Shown here: in pieces, positions 7,240-14,786 of the stretch | Layout of the letters: each line of letters starts with the position of its first letter | Numbering within the stretch: the first letter of the stretch is position 1 | Source of the DNA: Candidatus Kaistia colombiensis | Lineage (GTDB): Bacteria; Pseudomonadota; Alphaproteobacteria; Rhizobiales; Kaistiaceae | Reading direction: 5' to 3' | NCBI GenBank assembly: GCA_029203105.1 | Contig: CP119318.1 | Coordinates: 2,308,501 to 2,372,500, forward strand | Length of the DNA stretch: 64,000 bases | The notes under the pieces: model-generated | Told to the model about the DNA's origin: nothing | The model's database searches: none | The model's input: the letters and a program-made list of their open reading frames with translations, nothing else | Program-made: the position numbers and the translations under genes

Positions 7240-8735
7240 ATTGCCCTCCTGAGATTGTCATAGCGGGCGCAGTCGGCGACCGGCTCATGGTTCAGCCGCA
7301 GGGCGTCCGGCGTCATGATCGTGACGGTGCGGACCGGTTCGCGCGCCCTGGCGAGAATGTTGAGGATCACGTCGGCGGAGTGGACGCCTTCGGCGAGCGC
7401 TTCCCCACAGGCGGCCTCGACGGCAGGCAGGCCATCGCTGAGAACCGCGGTCAGGATGCTGACCATTTGCCGCCCGCCATCCGGCACCGTGGCGAGCTTG
7501 CGGCGGACCCGTTCGAGGCTCGCCGGCAGGATCCAGTCCTTGAATGGCGCTCCGTTGCGCAATGCGCCGGGCTTCCTCGCCAGCACCGGGACATAGTGCC
7601 AGGGATCGTAGATCGTCTGGTCTCGCCCAAAGCAGCGCGGATGCTCGCCGATGATCCGACCCTCCTGACGCAACTCGACGCGATCGGCATAGGCGCGGAT
7701 CTCGGCGGGTCGCCCGACGGCGCTGGCGGCGACGGAGTAGCGATTGTTGTCAAAGCGCACGAGGCAGGTCTTCGACACCGAAGCCGGCACGGCATGGAAG
7801 CCGTCAAAGCAACCCCGATAGGGCACGAGACTTGGTCGCTCCTCCTCGAACATCTCCCAGACCGTCCTGTCGCGGAGTTCGGGATGGCGATGCGCCTTGG
7901 CGAAGGCAATCGCCCGGTCAAGCAGCCAGGCGTTCAGCTCGTCGTAGCTCTTCACCCGGAGCCGCGGCGTGAAGAAGCGTTCGCGCACGAGACCAACCTG
8001 GTTCTCGACCTGGCCTTTCTCCCAGCCTGACGCCGGCGTGCAGGCCACCGGATCGACCAGGTAATGGCCGCACATCTGGAGAAAGCGGCGATTGTAGAGT
8101 CGCTCCCTGCCGACGAAGATCGTCTCGACCGCCGTCTTCATGTTGTCGTAGATCCCGCGCGTGCAGGCACCTTTGAAGAAGGCAAATGCCCGGTCATGGG
8201 CGTCGAACACCATCTCCTGGCTCTCGCGCGGATAGGCCCTCACGAACAGCATCCGGGAATGACAGAGCCGGACATGGGCGACCTTTACCGTCACCGTCGT
8301 GCCGTTTATCAGCACGATCTCGTGGCTCCAGTCGAACTGGTAGGCCTCGCCCGGCGCGAAGCTCAGCGGCACGAAGGCGGCAGCCGACAGCGACACCTGT
8401 TCGCGCTGCCAGCCTCGGGCATATCGGCGGACGGCATCGTAGCCGCCTTCGTATCCGAGCCCACGCAGCTCCTCGAAAATCCGGATCAGCGTCAACCGCT
8501 CGCGGGCGGAGCGTCCCTCATTGGCAGCAAGGATCCGGTCAAGCTCTGGCTTCCAGGCGCCGAGCTTCGGCATCGGCTGCACCGAGCGCTCATAATCAAA
8601 CGCTGTCTCATTCGACCGCAGAACCTTGCGAACCGTGTTCCTCGACACGTGCAGCTCGCGGACGATCTCCTTGATGGTCCGACCTCGCACAAAAAACTCA
8701 CGTCGGATCCGCGCAACCGTGTCCACGCCCTTCAT
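7236..8735 (-). CDS. istA: IS21-family transposase IstA
   Basis: A 499-residue transposase. The N-terminal helix-turn-helix GRTIKEIVRELHVSRNTVRKVLR (about residues 18-40) binds the IS ends. The DDE integrase core shows the first Asp in YQFDWSHE, the second in GIYDNMKTA and the Glu in EKGQVENQVG. A C-terminal Mu-type beta-barrel domain follows. It is intact and coupled to istB downstream. Confidence 0.96.
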   Translation of the reverse strand: MKGVDTVARIRREFFVRGRTIKEIVRELHVSRNTVRKVLRSNETAFDYERSVQPMPKLGAWKPELDRILAANEGRSARERLTLIRIFEELRGLGYEGGYDAVRRYARGWQREQVSLSAAAFVPLSFAPGEAYQFDWSHEIVLINGTTVTVKVAHVRLCHSRMLFVRAYPRESQEMVFDAHDRAFAFFKGACTRGIYDNMKTAVETIFVGRERLYNRRFLQMCGHYLVDPVACTPASGWEKGQVENQVGLVRERFFTPRLRVKSYDELNAWLLDRAIAFAKAHRHPELRDRTVWEMFEEERPSLVPYRGCFDGFHAVPASVSKTCLVRFDNNRYSVAASAVGRPAEIRAYADRVELRQEGRIIGEHPRCFGRDQTIYDPWHYVPVLARKPGALRNGAPFKDWILPASLERVRRKLATVPDGGRQMVSILTAVLSDGLPAVEAACGEALAEGVHSADVILNILARAREPVRTVTIMTPDALRLNHEPVADCARYDNLRRAI

Positions 8736-8845
8736 CCCCGCCCGCCTGTCCTCGAAAGGAAAGAGACGGACTGTTCAGCTCGATCACATGGGGGTCAATT
8801 TTGGACGCCGATACCCCCGGATATGGGGTCAACTTTGCACGCCGA

Positions 8846-9667
8846 ATGACATGAGTAGAATGTCGGTCGGACGGTTGATGATCTGGCGGGGCTTTTGACG
8901 AGCCGAAATGGGCTCGATCCAATTTGTGGACGGATCCGAGGGTGAAATGGAAACTACAGAGGAAACCTTAAGGTAGGCGTTTCGTTTGAGTCAGATGTCC
9001 GCCCCTTGAATTGAGATATGAATTTCAATCCAGGAGGTGAACGCCTGATGTCAGGATTCCCGTCCCATGGTTCACATCAGGCTTAGCCGTTAAGTCGCGT
9101 GGGAGAGTTGCTGACGAGTGTCGCCCTTCTTGGCTACCCACCCAGCCGAAGCTCTCAGGAAGCCACTGAGCGACTCCCGCAGGGCGCGGCTGTAGTGCGG
9201 AGCATGCGTATGCGGGGCGATCTCAAAAAATGGTGCCGTATTCTCAGGCATATGGATCCCCACGTGCGTTCTCACCAGCGCCCCCGTGGCCCGGCCTCGA
9301 TGGCCCCCGGTCAACGGAATGAGAATTTCCACGCCTGTCCGCCAGCCGCCGCGTGATTGACCACGGAGGCCAGCCTCGGTTCGCTGCATCGACGTCTGCC
9401 GGGCCTTGGGCTTCAGCTTGGAAGCGGGATCGACGCGCTATCTGGGCAACCTCGATAATTCTGAGGTTGGTCGGTGGAGATCAAGCCCACTCACGGTGGG
9501 ATTGCTCCCGAACCAGCGCCCGCGAACATCAATCGTCCAATAGCCCTCGCCCTAGCGGACGTTCCCGCTCCGGCCTCCGATGCGTCCATTAGAATGGGTA
9601 TTGACATTTTGGACGCGAGCGACTCTCATGCCTGGACCTTTTGGACACTCTGGGCAGGAACTGGAGT
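8846..9667. other. Unassigned DNA between two insertion sequences
   Basis: About 820 bp with no gene I can support. A 99-codon minus-strand frame (9090-9389) and several shorter frames exist, but none has a good ribosome site or recognisable motif. A strong AGGAGGTGA occurs at 9031-9039 without a long frame behind it. It is probably remains of island DNA after IS-mediated deletion. Confidence 0.4.
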
Positions 9668-9692
9668 TGCCCCCGTTTTACCGGACAGTCGG

Positions 9693-10574
9693 CTATTGAG
9701 CCTGTGCTCTGATGAACCCTCGTGGGGAATGCATCCTGAGCCCTGAATGAGGATGGTTTTCGTTGTAATCCTTGAACCATCCGGCGAACTGCCGGAGCGC
9801 TGTAACTGCGTCCGGCAATGGATTGACGCGAACATAGTCGCGCTTGAAGGTTTTGACGAAGCTTTCGGCCATGCCGTTGGATTGCGGGCTTTTGACGGGT
9901 GTGAAGCAGGGAACGAGATTGAGCGCGACGGCGAAGTCGCGGGTCTCTTTGGCCGTGTAAGCGCTGCCGTTGTCCGTGAGCCATTCGACGGTCTGGGGCG
10001 CCCTGAGCCCGGCAAACCGGGTCTCGACCGCTTCCAGCATCATGTCGCGAACTATACCGCCGCTGATCCCGGAGCCAGCGACGGCATTCCAGGCGATGAT
10101 CTCCCGGTCATGGGCATCGATGATGAAAGCAGCCCTGACGACCTCGCCGTTCCAACAGGTGACTTCGAAGCCGTCCGAACACCAGCGAAGGTTCGATCGC
10201 ATGACGACGACCTTGCCGTCATGAACACGTCCGGTCCTGGTGCCGGTATGCCGGGAGAGCAGAAGGGCGTTCTGGCGCATCAGCCGAAAGACCCGTTTGT
10301 GGTTGACCGGCGGGCTCCCGGCCGTTGCCAACTCCCGGTTGGCCAGCGCAGTGATGCGCCGATAGCCATAGGTCGGCCGCTCATCGACCAGGCGGCGGAT
10401 CAGGGGAAGCAAGCCATCGTCCTCCGCCTTACGGTAGCTTCCGCGTGGCTTTCGAACCTGTCGGACCTTGTCGTGCAAATGCGATCTCGCGACACCGAGC
10501 GTCTCGGCGAGGACCTTCATCGGATACCGCCCTTCAGCCGCGACAAGAGCTGCAAGCTCGGTTTTTTTGACTCC
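9693..10574 (-). CDS. IS3-family transposase OrfB (DDE domain)
   Basis: The catalytic half of the transposase, read in the -1 frame relative to orfA. After the frameshift it continues KKTELAALVAAEGRYPMKVLAETLGVARS, an HTH_21-type segment, then the rve integrase core: first Asp in AAFIIDAHDREIIAWN, second in VEWLTDNGSAYTAKE, Glu in NGMAESFVKTFKRDY. The shortest independent start would be the ATG at 10520, but the natural product should be the OrfAB fusion. The frame is complete to its stop 25 bp from the IS end. Confidence 0.93.
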   Translation of the reverse strand, partial: GVKKTELAALVAAEGRYPMKVLAETLGVARSHLHDKVRQVRKPRGSYRKAEDDGLLPLIRRLVDERPTYGYRRITALANRELATAGSPPVNHKRVFRLMRQNALLLSRHTGTRTGRVHDGKVVVMRSNLRWCSDGFEVTCWNGEVVRAAFIIDAHDREIIAWNAVAGSGISGGIVRDMMLEAVETRFAGLRAPQTVEWLTDNGSAYTAKETRDFAVALNLVPCFTPVKSPQSNGMAESFVKTFKRDYVRVNPLPDAVTALRQFAGWFKDYNENHPHSGLRMHSPRGFIRAQAQ

Positions 10575-10906
10575 GACTTGGCCAAGGCCTCCTTGAGGAT
10601 CTCGACCTCCATCGTCTTGCGGCCGAGCAGCCGCTCGAGGTCGCGCACCCGATCTTCGAGCCGGCGCACCTCCGAACTCCCGACCACAGGTTCGTCCGAT
10701 CCCACCGCCGCCACGCCGCCCTCCGTCATCAGACGGCGCCAACGATACAATAAATTCGGGGCAACGCCGCGTCGGCGAGCCACCGATGAGACGCTCTCGC
10801 CAGGCAAGAAACTCTCTTCCAGGATTTGCAGCTTCTGCTCCGTCGTCCAATGACGGCGACGGGCTTCACCCGTGACCACTTCGATCCGCTGATACTCGTC
10901 AGACAT
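10517..10906 (-). CDS. IS3-family OrfA (HTH protein) with A7 frameshift site
   Basis: A 129-residue protein. RRRHWTTEQKLQILEESFLPGESVSSVARRRGVAPNLLYRWRRL is the helix-turn-helix DNA-binding region, and residues 80-110 form the leucine-zipper-like coil for multimerisation. Near the end the minus strand reads TCAAAAAAACC (T7 at 10562-10568 on the plus strand). A -1 slip there joins SESKK to OrfB (KKTELAAL). Without the slip, translation ends at GGIR. Confidence 0.94.
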   Translation of the reverse strand: MSDEYQRIEVVTGEARRRHWTTEQKLQILEESFLPGESVSSVARRRGVAPNLLYRWRRLMTEGGVAAVGSDEPVVGSSEVRRLEDRVRDLERLLGRKTMEVEILKEALAKSESKKPSLQLLSRLKGGIR

Positions 10907-10986
10907 AAGCCTATGCTTGAGGATAGCCTCAAGCCTCCGCGTTATGCCAAATGTCCGGTCGAAACGGGGGCCAGTTCAGGAACCTC

Positions 10987-11574
10987 ATGACGACAGCGCA
11001 TCCTTCAACCCGGCACCTCATCGGCTATGGCCGAACCTCGACCACCGAACAGGAGGCTGGCCTTGAAGCCCAGCGTCGCGATCTCCTCGCGGCTGGTTGT
11101 GACAAGCTCTACCTTGAACAGGCGTCGTCGGTCGGCGACCGGCCTGAACTAGGGCGGGCCATGGACTACGTCCGTGAGGGCGACACTCTTGTAGTGACCA
11201 AGATTGATCGACTGGCTCGCTCCACAATCAATCTCTGGGACGTTGTCCGGGTGTTGGACGAGAAGGGCGTCAATCTCAAGGTTCTCAACCTTGGCGGAGA
11301 GACGGTCGACACCAAGAGCGCGACCGGACGGCTGATCCTCAACATCTTCTCCGGCTTCGCTCAGTTCGAGCGTGAGATGATGCTGGAGCGTCAGCGCGAG
11401 GGCATCGCCAAGGCCAAGGCAGAGGGCAAGTACCTTGGACGCAAGCCGACCGCGCGGCTTAAGGCCGACGATGCCCGAACGCTCCACGCCGAGGGCAAAA
11501 CACCGACCGAGATAGCCAAGGCGCTTGGGATAGGCCGTGGGAGCGTCTATAGGGCCATCGCTGCTGACAAATGA
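10987..11574 (+). CDS. Serine recombinase (resolvase/invertase family)
   Basis: 195 residues from the ATG at 10987 (AGGA just upstream). The N-terminal catalytic domain has IGYGRTSTTEQEAGLEAQ with the nucleophile Ser, VTKIDRLARSTINLW with the catalytic Arg region, and GRLILNIFSGFAQFEREMMLERQREGI leading into the E helix. The C-terminal HTH is GKTPTEIAKALGIGRGSVYRAIA. The size fits the small resolvase/DNA-invertase group. It starts 14 bp from the IS3 end, so the IS may have replaced its promoter. No inversion sites were recognised nearby. Confidence 0.93.
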   Translation: MTTAHPSTRHLIGYGRTSTTEQEAGLEAQRRDLLAAGCDKLYLEQASSVGDRPELGRAMDYVREGDTLVVTKIDRLARSTINLWDVVRVLDEKGVNLKVLNLGGETVDTKSATGRLILNIFSGFAQFEREMMLERQREGIAKAKAEGKYLGRKPTARLKADDARTLHAEGKTPTEIAKALGIGRGSVYRAIAADK

Positions 11575-11680
11575 CCGCAGAGCAGAAGTATGGCGATGTC
11601 GGTCCAGTGGGGCAGCCCACGAGGCTCCCCGCGCGCAGTCGAGATGGGGCGGCACGTCCTATTGGATGGCGGACTGAAGT

Positions 11681-12871
11681 TTACGCCGAGAGCGATGTTC
11701 CGTTGTGTTCTGCCCAACGAGCAGCGAGTGCAGTGCGACACGGGCGGTGCTTTGGGTTTACAGGCTCTCGAATTCGTCTCCCATGCAGTTTGCCAAAGCT
11801 GCTCTGTCGAATGTCAGGGCTCGCTACAACGCTGAGGCTCTGCGGGTCAATTTGAAGTAGCCCGAGGTCGAATAGGTTGTGGATGTCCGCGCGCAGCAGG
11901 AGGCCGTTTGATACCGAGTTGGTGGAGGGGCCGTCGTAGGGTTTGATATGGGCGGCTTGGAGTGTCGCGATGATGGGCGTTCCGGTTATCGCGCACCGCC
12001 CCCCATAGGCGTCGATCAACTGATCGCGGAATCGTGCTTGGCCCTGGCGAATCGCGATCTGCCGAAGCAGCCACTGTTTCCCGTCGGAGGATGCGGGGAG
12101 GGGCAACTCGCTAAGTTGCTCGGCAAACTTCCTGACGGCCTCGCTGTTGTCGATTACTGATCGCTCGGCTGCAGTTGGAACAATGGTTCTCATTAGCGGC
12201 GCGAAGAGCTTCACCGTCCGACTGAACTCCGCCTCAATATTGAATGCACTCCCCACGGCGGACAACGGCACGAGCTTGTAGATTGAGCCGCCACCGCGCT
12301 CAGGGCTGGTCGCCTTGAGAAATCGGAGGAGCTCCGAGAGGTTGGCAAAGCTGCCGTCCGGACCCTGTCGAGACTTGATGCCGAATTGCCACCCCCCGTC
12401 GTCATTGAGAGAGCTTGAGAGCGTATGAACAACTGCGCTGTCTGGTTCCGGTAGCTTTCGGTAGAGTGCTGGAATGATCTCGCGGTTCCGAAGCTTGACC
12501 GTGTTGTTGTAGTAGTCATCCTCGTGAATGGCGACGGAGAAGCCCAGCTCTAGTCCAGCTTCGGATGCGATAGCGTAGGTCTGAGGAAATGGCCCAAACG
12601 AGTTTGGCTCTTGGTTGATCACTGATGCCCAGAGATCTAGCGGCCTCTGACCTTGGACCCCGCCATTGCGATAAAAGCGAGTGCTCCACGTCTTGCAGAC
12701 GGAGCTAAGCCCATTCTGTTCCAGTGCGATGTGGGCTGCCGATGAGAGGGCATCGAATATCCTGAGGTAGGCGTCCTTGTCATCCTCTGTGACCGTGCCC
12801 GTACTAAACGCATGGGAACCAGCATTGCGGTATCTCTCGAAGACCTGGAGGTCGTCTCTATTGAGTATCAT
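11681..12871 (-). CDS. HNH endonuclease with unknown N-terminal domain
   Basis: 396 residues. The C-terminal 100 residues are an HNH nuclease of the type found in restriction-like proteins: YGGRCAITGTP, then LQAAHIKPYDG, SNGLLLRADIHNLFDLGLLQID with the H, N and H ligands in order. The N-terminal 250 residues contain LDLWASVINQEPNSFGPFPQTYAIA and GWQFGIKSRQG and may recognise DNA or a modification. A loose likeness to McrB-type N-domains is possible but not secure. No methyltransferase is adjacent, so a modification-dependent (type IV-like) or homing-type nuclease is more likely than a classical restriction system. Confidence 0.82.
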   Translation of the reverse strand: MILNRDDLQVFERYRNAGSHAFSTGTVTEDDKDAYLRIFDALSSAAHIALEQNGLSSVCKTWSTRFYRNGGVQGQRPLDLWASVINQEPNSFGPFPQTYAIASEAGLELGFSVAIHEDDYYNNTVKLRNREIIPALYRKLPEPDSAVVHTLSSSLNDDGGWQFGIKSRQGPDGSFANLSELLRFLKATSPERGGGSIYKLVPLSAVGSAFNIEAEFSRTVKLFAPLMRTIVPTAAERSVIDNSEAVRKFAEQLSELPLPASSDGKQWLLRQIAIRQGQARFRDQLIDAYGGRCAITGTPIIATLQAAHIKPYDGPSTNSVSNGLLLRADIHNLFDLGLLQIDPQSLSVVASPDIRQSSFGKLHGRRIREPVNPKHRPCRTALAARWAEHNGTSLSA

Positions 12872-12974
12872 GCACCGTCCTCAACGGTTGTTTCTCGTCA
12901 ACTTGTAGGTATAACGTAGTTTACCTGCGCCATCGTCGGATGTGAGCCCCTGTTTTTTTGCCTGATCTGTAGGT

Positions 12975-14123
12975 TTACGACCCGCAGCACACCTCTCGCA
13001 CATAGGTGTTTCCAAAGGTCAGGAGACTGTCCTTGGGCACGAGGTTGCGTGACTTCATTCGCTGCAACAGCTTGAGTCCTAGCGCACGGTCTTGAACTTG
13101 TTCCCGAAGCGTGACGGCAAACCAGCCACTCGTGGTCAGGTAGGCGGCTAGCGGAGTCGACGATGCCTCTACGAATGCCTTGGCATCTTCAAAACGACGG
13201 AAGCTCTTCACCTGGATGCGTCTCACTCCGGGGATTGCCGCCTCGAACTGGTCAACAAGGATCCACGACGTGTGCGCGTATCCAACCAGTCCGGCCGCGC
13301 GGACGCGGTACCATTCATCGGTGCGCCCCAGGATTGCGACCTGCGTTCCGTTCGCTATCTGGCGAACGACAGGCGCATTTTCGAACGGGCTTTGTTTGAG
13401 ATCGACATGCTCGCCCGGATGCTGGACGCGCCCGGATGTCGGGTTGGGGATCTTGAACTTGGACGTCGTCGCTTCTGCGGCGGTCGAGTTTCGAGGCGGG
13501 AGTGGGGCCGCCGCCGCCCTCGGGGCAGTCGCAGAGCTATCTGCGGACAGGGTAGTGACGCGATATTCTTCCATCTCGCGCCGTGACAGGTAACGCATGT
13601 CGTCGGAATCGTACTGCAGGGCTAGCTTTAACAACGATGGATCGGACCCCATCTCGCCGATGTAGATCATCATGTCAGCAGTCAGCGCTTGGATCGACGA
13701 GACCGCGTCATTGGTGGTGACGCCAGAAGTGTTGCTGAAGGAGCTTTTGTGAACGCCGATGGCTCCGGGCATTGCTGCTCGCCAAGTTCCCCCCAGGAAA
13801 GCGAGCGCACACGCTGATGCGCATTCACCGGATCGAAGTTGTATGGTGGCCAAGCCATGACGGCGGATCAATCTGCCGAGTTCCATGGCTTTGTATGGGT
13901 TGCCGCCGATGGAATCGAACGTCACCACCTGAGCGCCGCTCGACTGGGCGATCCTTTCAAAGGCGGTGAGATCGTCGGTGAACTCAATCTCTCCTGATGC
14001 GATGATGATCGTCATCTCATCCGAGGCGCTCGTTTGAAACTGAAGCTGCGCGCTGGCTGGCTGAATGAGCGCGTTCGCGGCCACAATCATTGCCGCCAAG
14101 TACCAGAGTTTTCTCGATGTCAT
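12975..14123 (-). CDS. Secreted ClpP/crotonase-fold protein with SH3 domain
   Basis: 382 residues from the ATG at 14123 (AGGA 4 bases upstream). Residues 1-24 are a signal peptide ending ASAQ. Residues 30-190 resemble the ClpP-like periplasmic proteins of alphaproteobacteria: TFDSIGGNPYKAMELGRLIRRHG, then RSGECASACALAFLGG carrying the putative catalytic Ser, and GAIGVHKSSF. A low-complexity Ala/Pro linker follows, then a bacterial SH3-type domain (VRQIANGTQVAILGRTDEWYRV) and a C-terminal SPOR-like segment. It is the last gene of the island, probably in the periplasm at the cell wall. Substrate unknown. Confidence 0.75.
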   Translation of the reverse strand: MTSRKLWYLAAMIVAANALIQPASAQLQFQTSASDEMTIIIASGEIEFTDDLTAFERIAQSSGAQVVTFDSIGGNPYKAMELGRLIRRHGLATIQLRSGECASACALAFLGGTWRAAMPGAIGVHKSSFSNTSGVTTNDAVSSIQALTADMMIYIGEMGSDPSLLKLALQYDSDDMRYLSRREMEEYRVTTLSADSSATAPRAAAAPLPPRNSTAAEATTSKFKIPNPTSGRVQHPGEHVDLKQSPFENAPVVRQIANGTQVAILGRTDEWYRVRAAGLVGYAHTSWILVDQFEAAIPGVRRIQVKSFRRFEDAKAFVEASSTPLAAYLTTSGWFAVTLREQVQDRALGLKLLQRMKSRNLVPKDSLLTFGNTYVREVCCGS

Positions 14124-14204
14124 CAGTCCTGCCCCCGCGTCCGACCGTACGATGGGCGCGGGGTGGTGTCGAGCGCGGCCGACGGTCTGTCTCGGCCTGG
14201 GAAG

Positions 14205-14227
14205 TGTACTAAAGTTATGTACTAAAA
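14205..14227 (+). repeat. Paired TGTACTAAA boxes, right end
   Basis: TGTACTAAA at 14205-14213 and TGTACTAAAA at 14218-14227, again with 13-bp period and in the same orientation as the left pair. They lie about 60 bp inside attR, mirroring the 50-bp distance at the left end. Confidence 0.7.
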
Positions 14228-14288
14228 TAGCTTGATCGGCGCCTATTAAGTCGTTGATTTTATTGTATAACGGATGCGTGACTTGGGC

Positions 14289-14310
14289 TCCTCCCGCCCC
14301 AGCCAGCCAT
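14289..14310 (+). other. Attachment site attR
   Basis: Exact 22-bp copy of the tRNA-Gln 3' end (5879-5900). The base before and the base after differ, so the repeat is sharply bounded. Confidence 0.88.
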
Positions 14311-14786
14311 TCAAAATCGCGGAATTCAGCCATCTTCAAGTTGAGCGCTCGTAGCGCGTCGTAGCAGACTTTCGTTGCTCGACGCGCTTTGCAGAATCGC
14401 GCCAACACGACTCGCCGCCGCTGGCAACTATGGCGGTGCCCGCGGCGCGCTCCGTGGCGACCGCACTCCTCGCTCGGCCACTGACCGCCCGAACCGACCG
14501 CGGTGGTGTGGCGGCCTGCGCCAAACCCAACCCAACCCAACCCGCTTCACGGGTCGCCTCAGCGGTGGTCGCAAAGCCCCCTCCCATGCTCTCGCAATGT
14601 CTGTTCCACAAAATCGAAAGCAAGATGCCGCTTTGGCTTACTGACCTGAAAGTCACCGTCGGATTCCCCGTTGACATTCGCCAGTCCGCTCCAAAAAGCC
14701 TTCGCATCGGCTTGATTGGCTCAAATCCACATGCTACAGGCCTTTCGATTACTGACATGAAAGTATGTTTTGTCTGGGAGGATGTA
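14311..14786. promoter_or_regulatory. Upstream region of the catabolic operon
   Basis: About 475 bp without a supported gene; a frame open upstream of 14787 has no ribosome site and unusual composition. It holds a short CCCAA array (14521-14540) and two TetR-type boxes: TGACCTGAAAGTCA at 14642-14655 and the weaker TGACATGAAAGTAT at 14753-14766, the latter 20 bp before the permease start. Confidence 0.5.
14642..14655. promoter_or_regulatory. Putative TetR operator O1
   Basis: TGACCTGAAAGTCA has the same TGAC-N6-GTCA outline as the strong operator pair at 22710 and 22750. A related half-conserved copy follows at 14753. It probably controls the permease-led half of the cluster. Confidence 0.55.

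Larger units (their letters stand above)
6375..8845 (-). mobile_element. IS21-family insertion sequence
   Basis: A two-gene istA-istB element of about 2.5 kb. Its ends are related inverted sequences: GCGTTCAAAACTGACCCC at the left and, on the other strand, GCGTGCAAAGTTGACCCC at the right. A second internal copy (GGCGTCCAA-TTGACCCC type) lies about 20-30 bp inside each end, the multiple terminal repeat arrangement usual for IS21. Exact ends and target duplication could not be fixed. It disrupts the island integrase. Confidence 0.88.
9668..10972 (-). mobile_element. IS3-family insertion sequence
   Basis: About 1.3 kb. The terminal inverted repeats are GCCCCCGTTTTACCGGACA at the left (from about 9669) and GCCCCCGTTTCGACCGGACA on the opposite strand at the right. 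Two overlapping frames orfA and orfB on the minus strand are joined by a programmed-frameshift type A7 run. No target-site duplication was recognised. Confidence 0.9.
5896..14310. mobile_element. Integrative genomic island in tRNA-Gln
   Basis: The element of about 8.4 kb runs from the tRNA-Gln 3' end to a 22-bp direct repeat of it. Directly inside the left end is an integrase gene cut short by an IS21 insertion, so the island is probably immobile unless helped in trans. Cargo: IS21, about 0.8 kb of unassigned DNA, IS3, a serine recombinase, an HNH endonuclease and a secreted ClpP-like/SH3 protein. Both ends carry two TGTACTAAAA-type boxes in the same orientation with 13-bp period, as expected for arm-type recombinase sites. 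It is unclear whether the catabolic cluster to the right arrived in a separate event. Confidence 0.85.

Noticed and set aside
9090..9389. 99-codon minus-strand frame in the gap between two insertion sequences
   Set aside because: No ribosome site, no recognised motif and ordinary length for a chance frame in GC-rich DNA.
14521..14543. CCCAA microsatellite upstream of the permease as a phase-variation tract
   Set aside because: It lies 245 bp before the start, outside coding DNA and away from the likely promoter; only about four units.
14430..14786. N-terminal extension of the ribose-type permease
   Set aside because: No ribosome site at 14430, composition unlike a permease, and it contains the TetR-type boxes; the ATG at 14787 follows GGGAGGATG.
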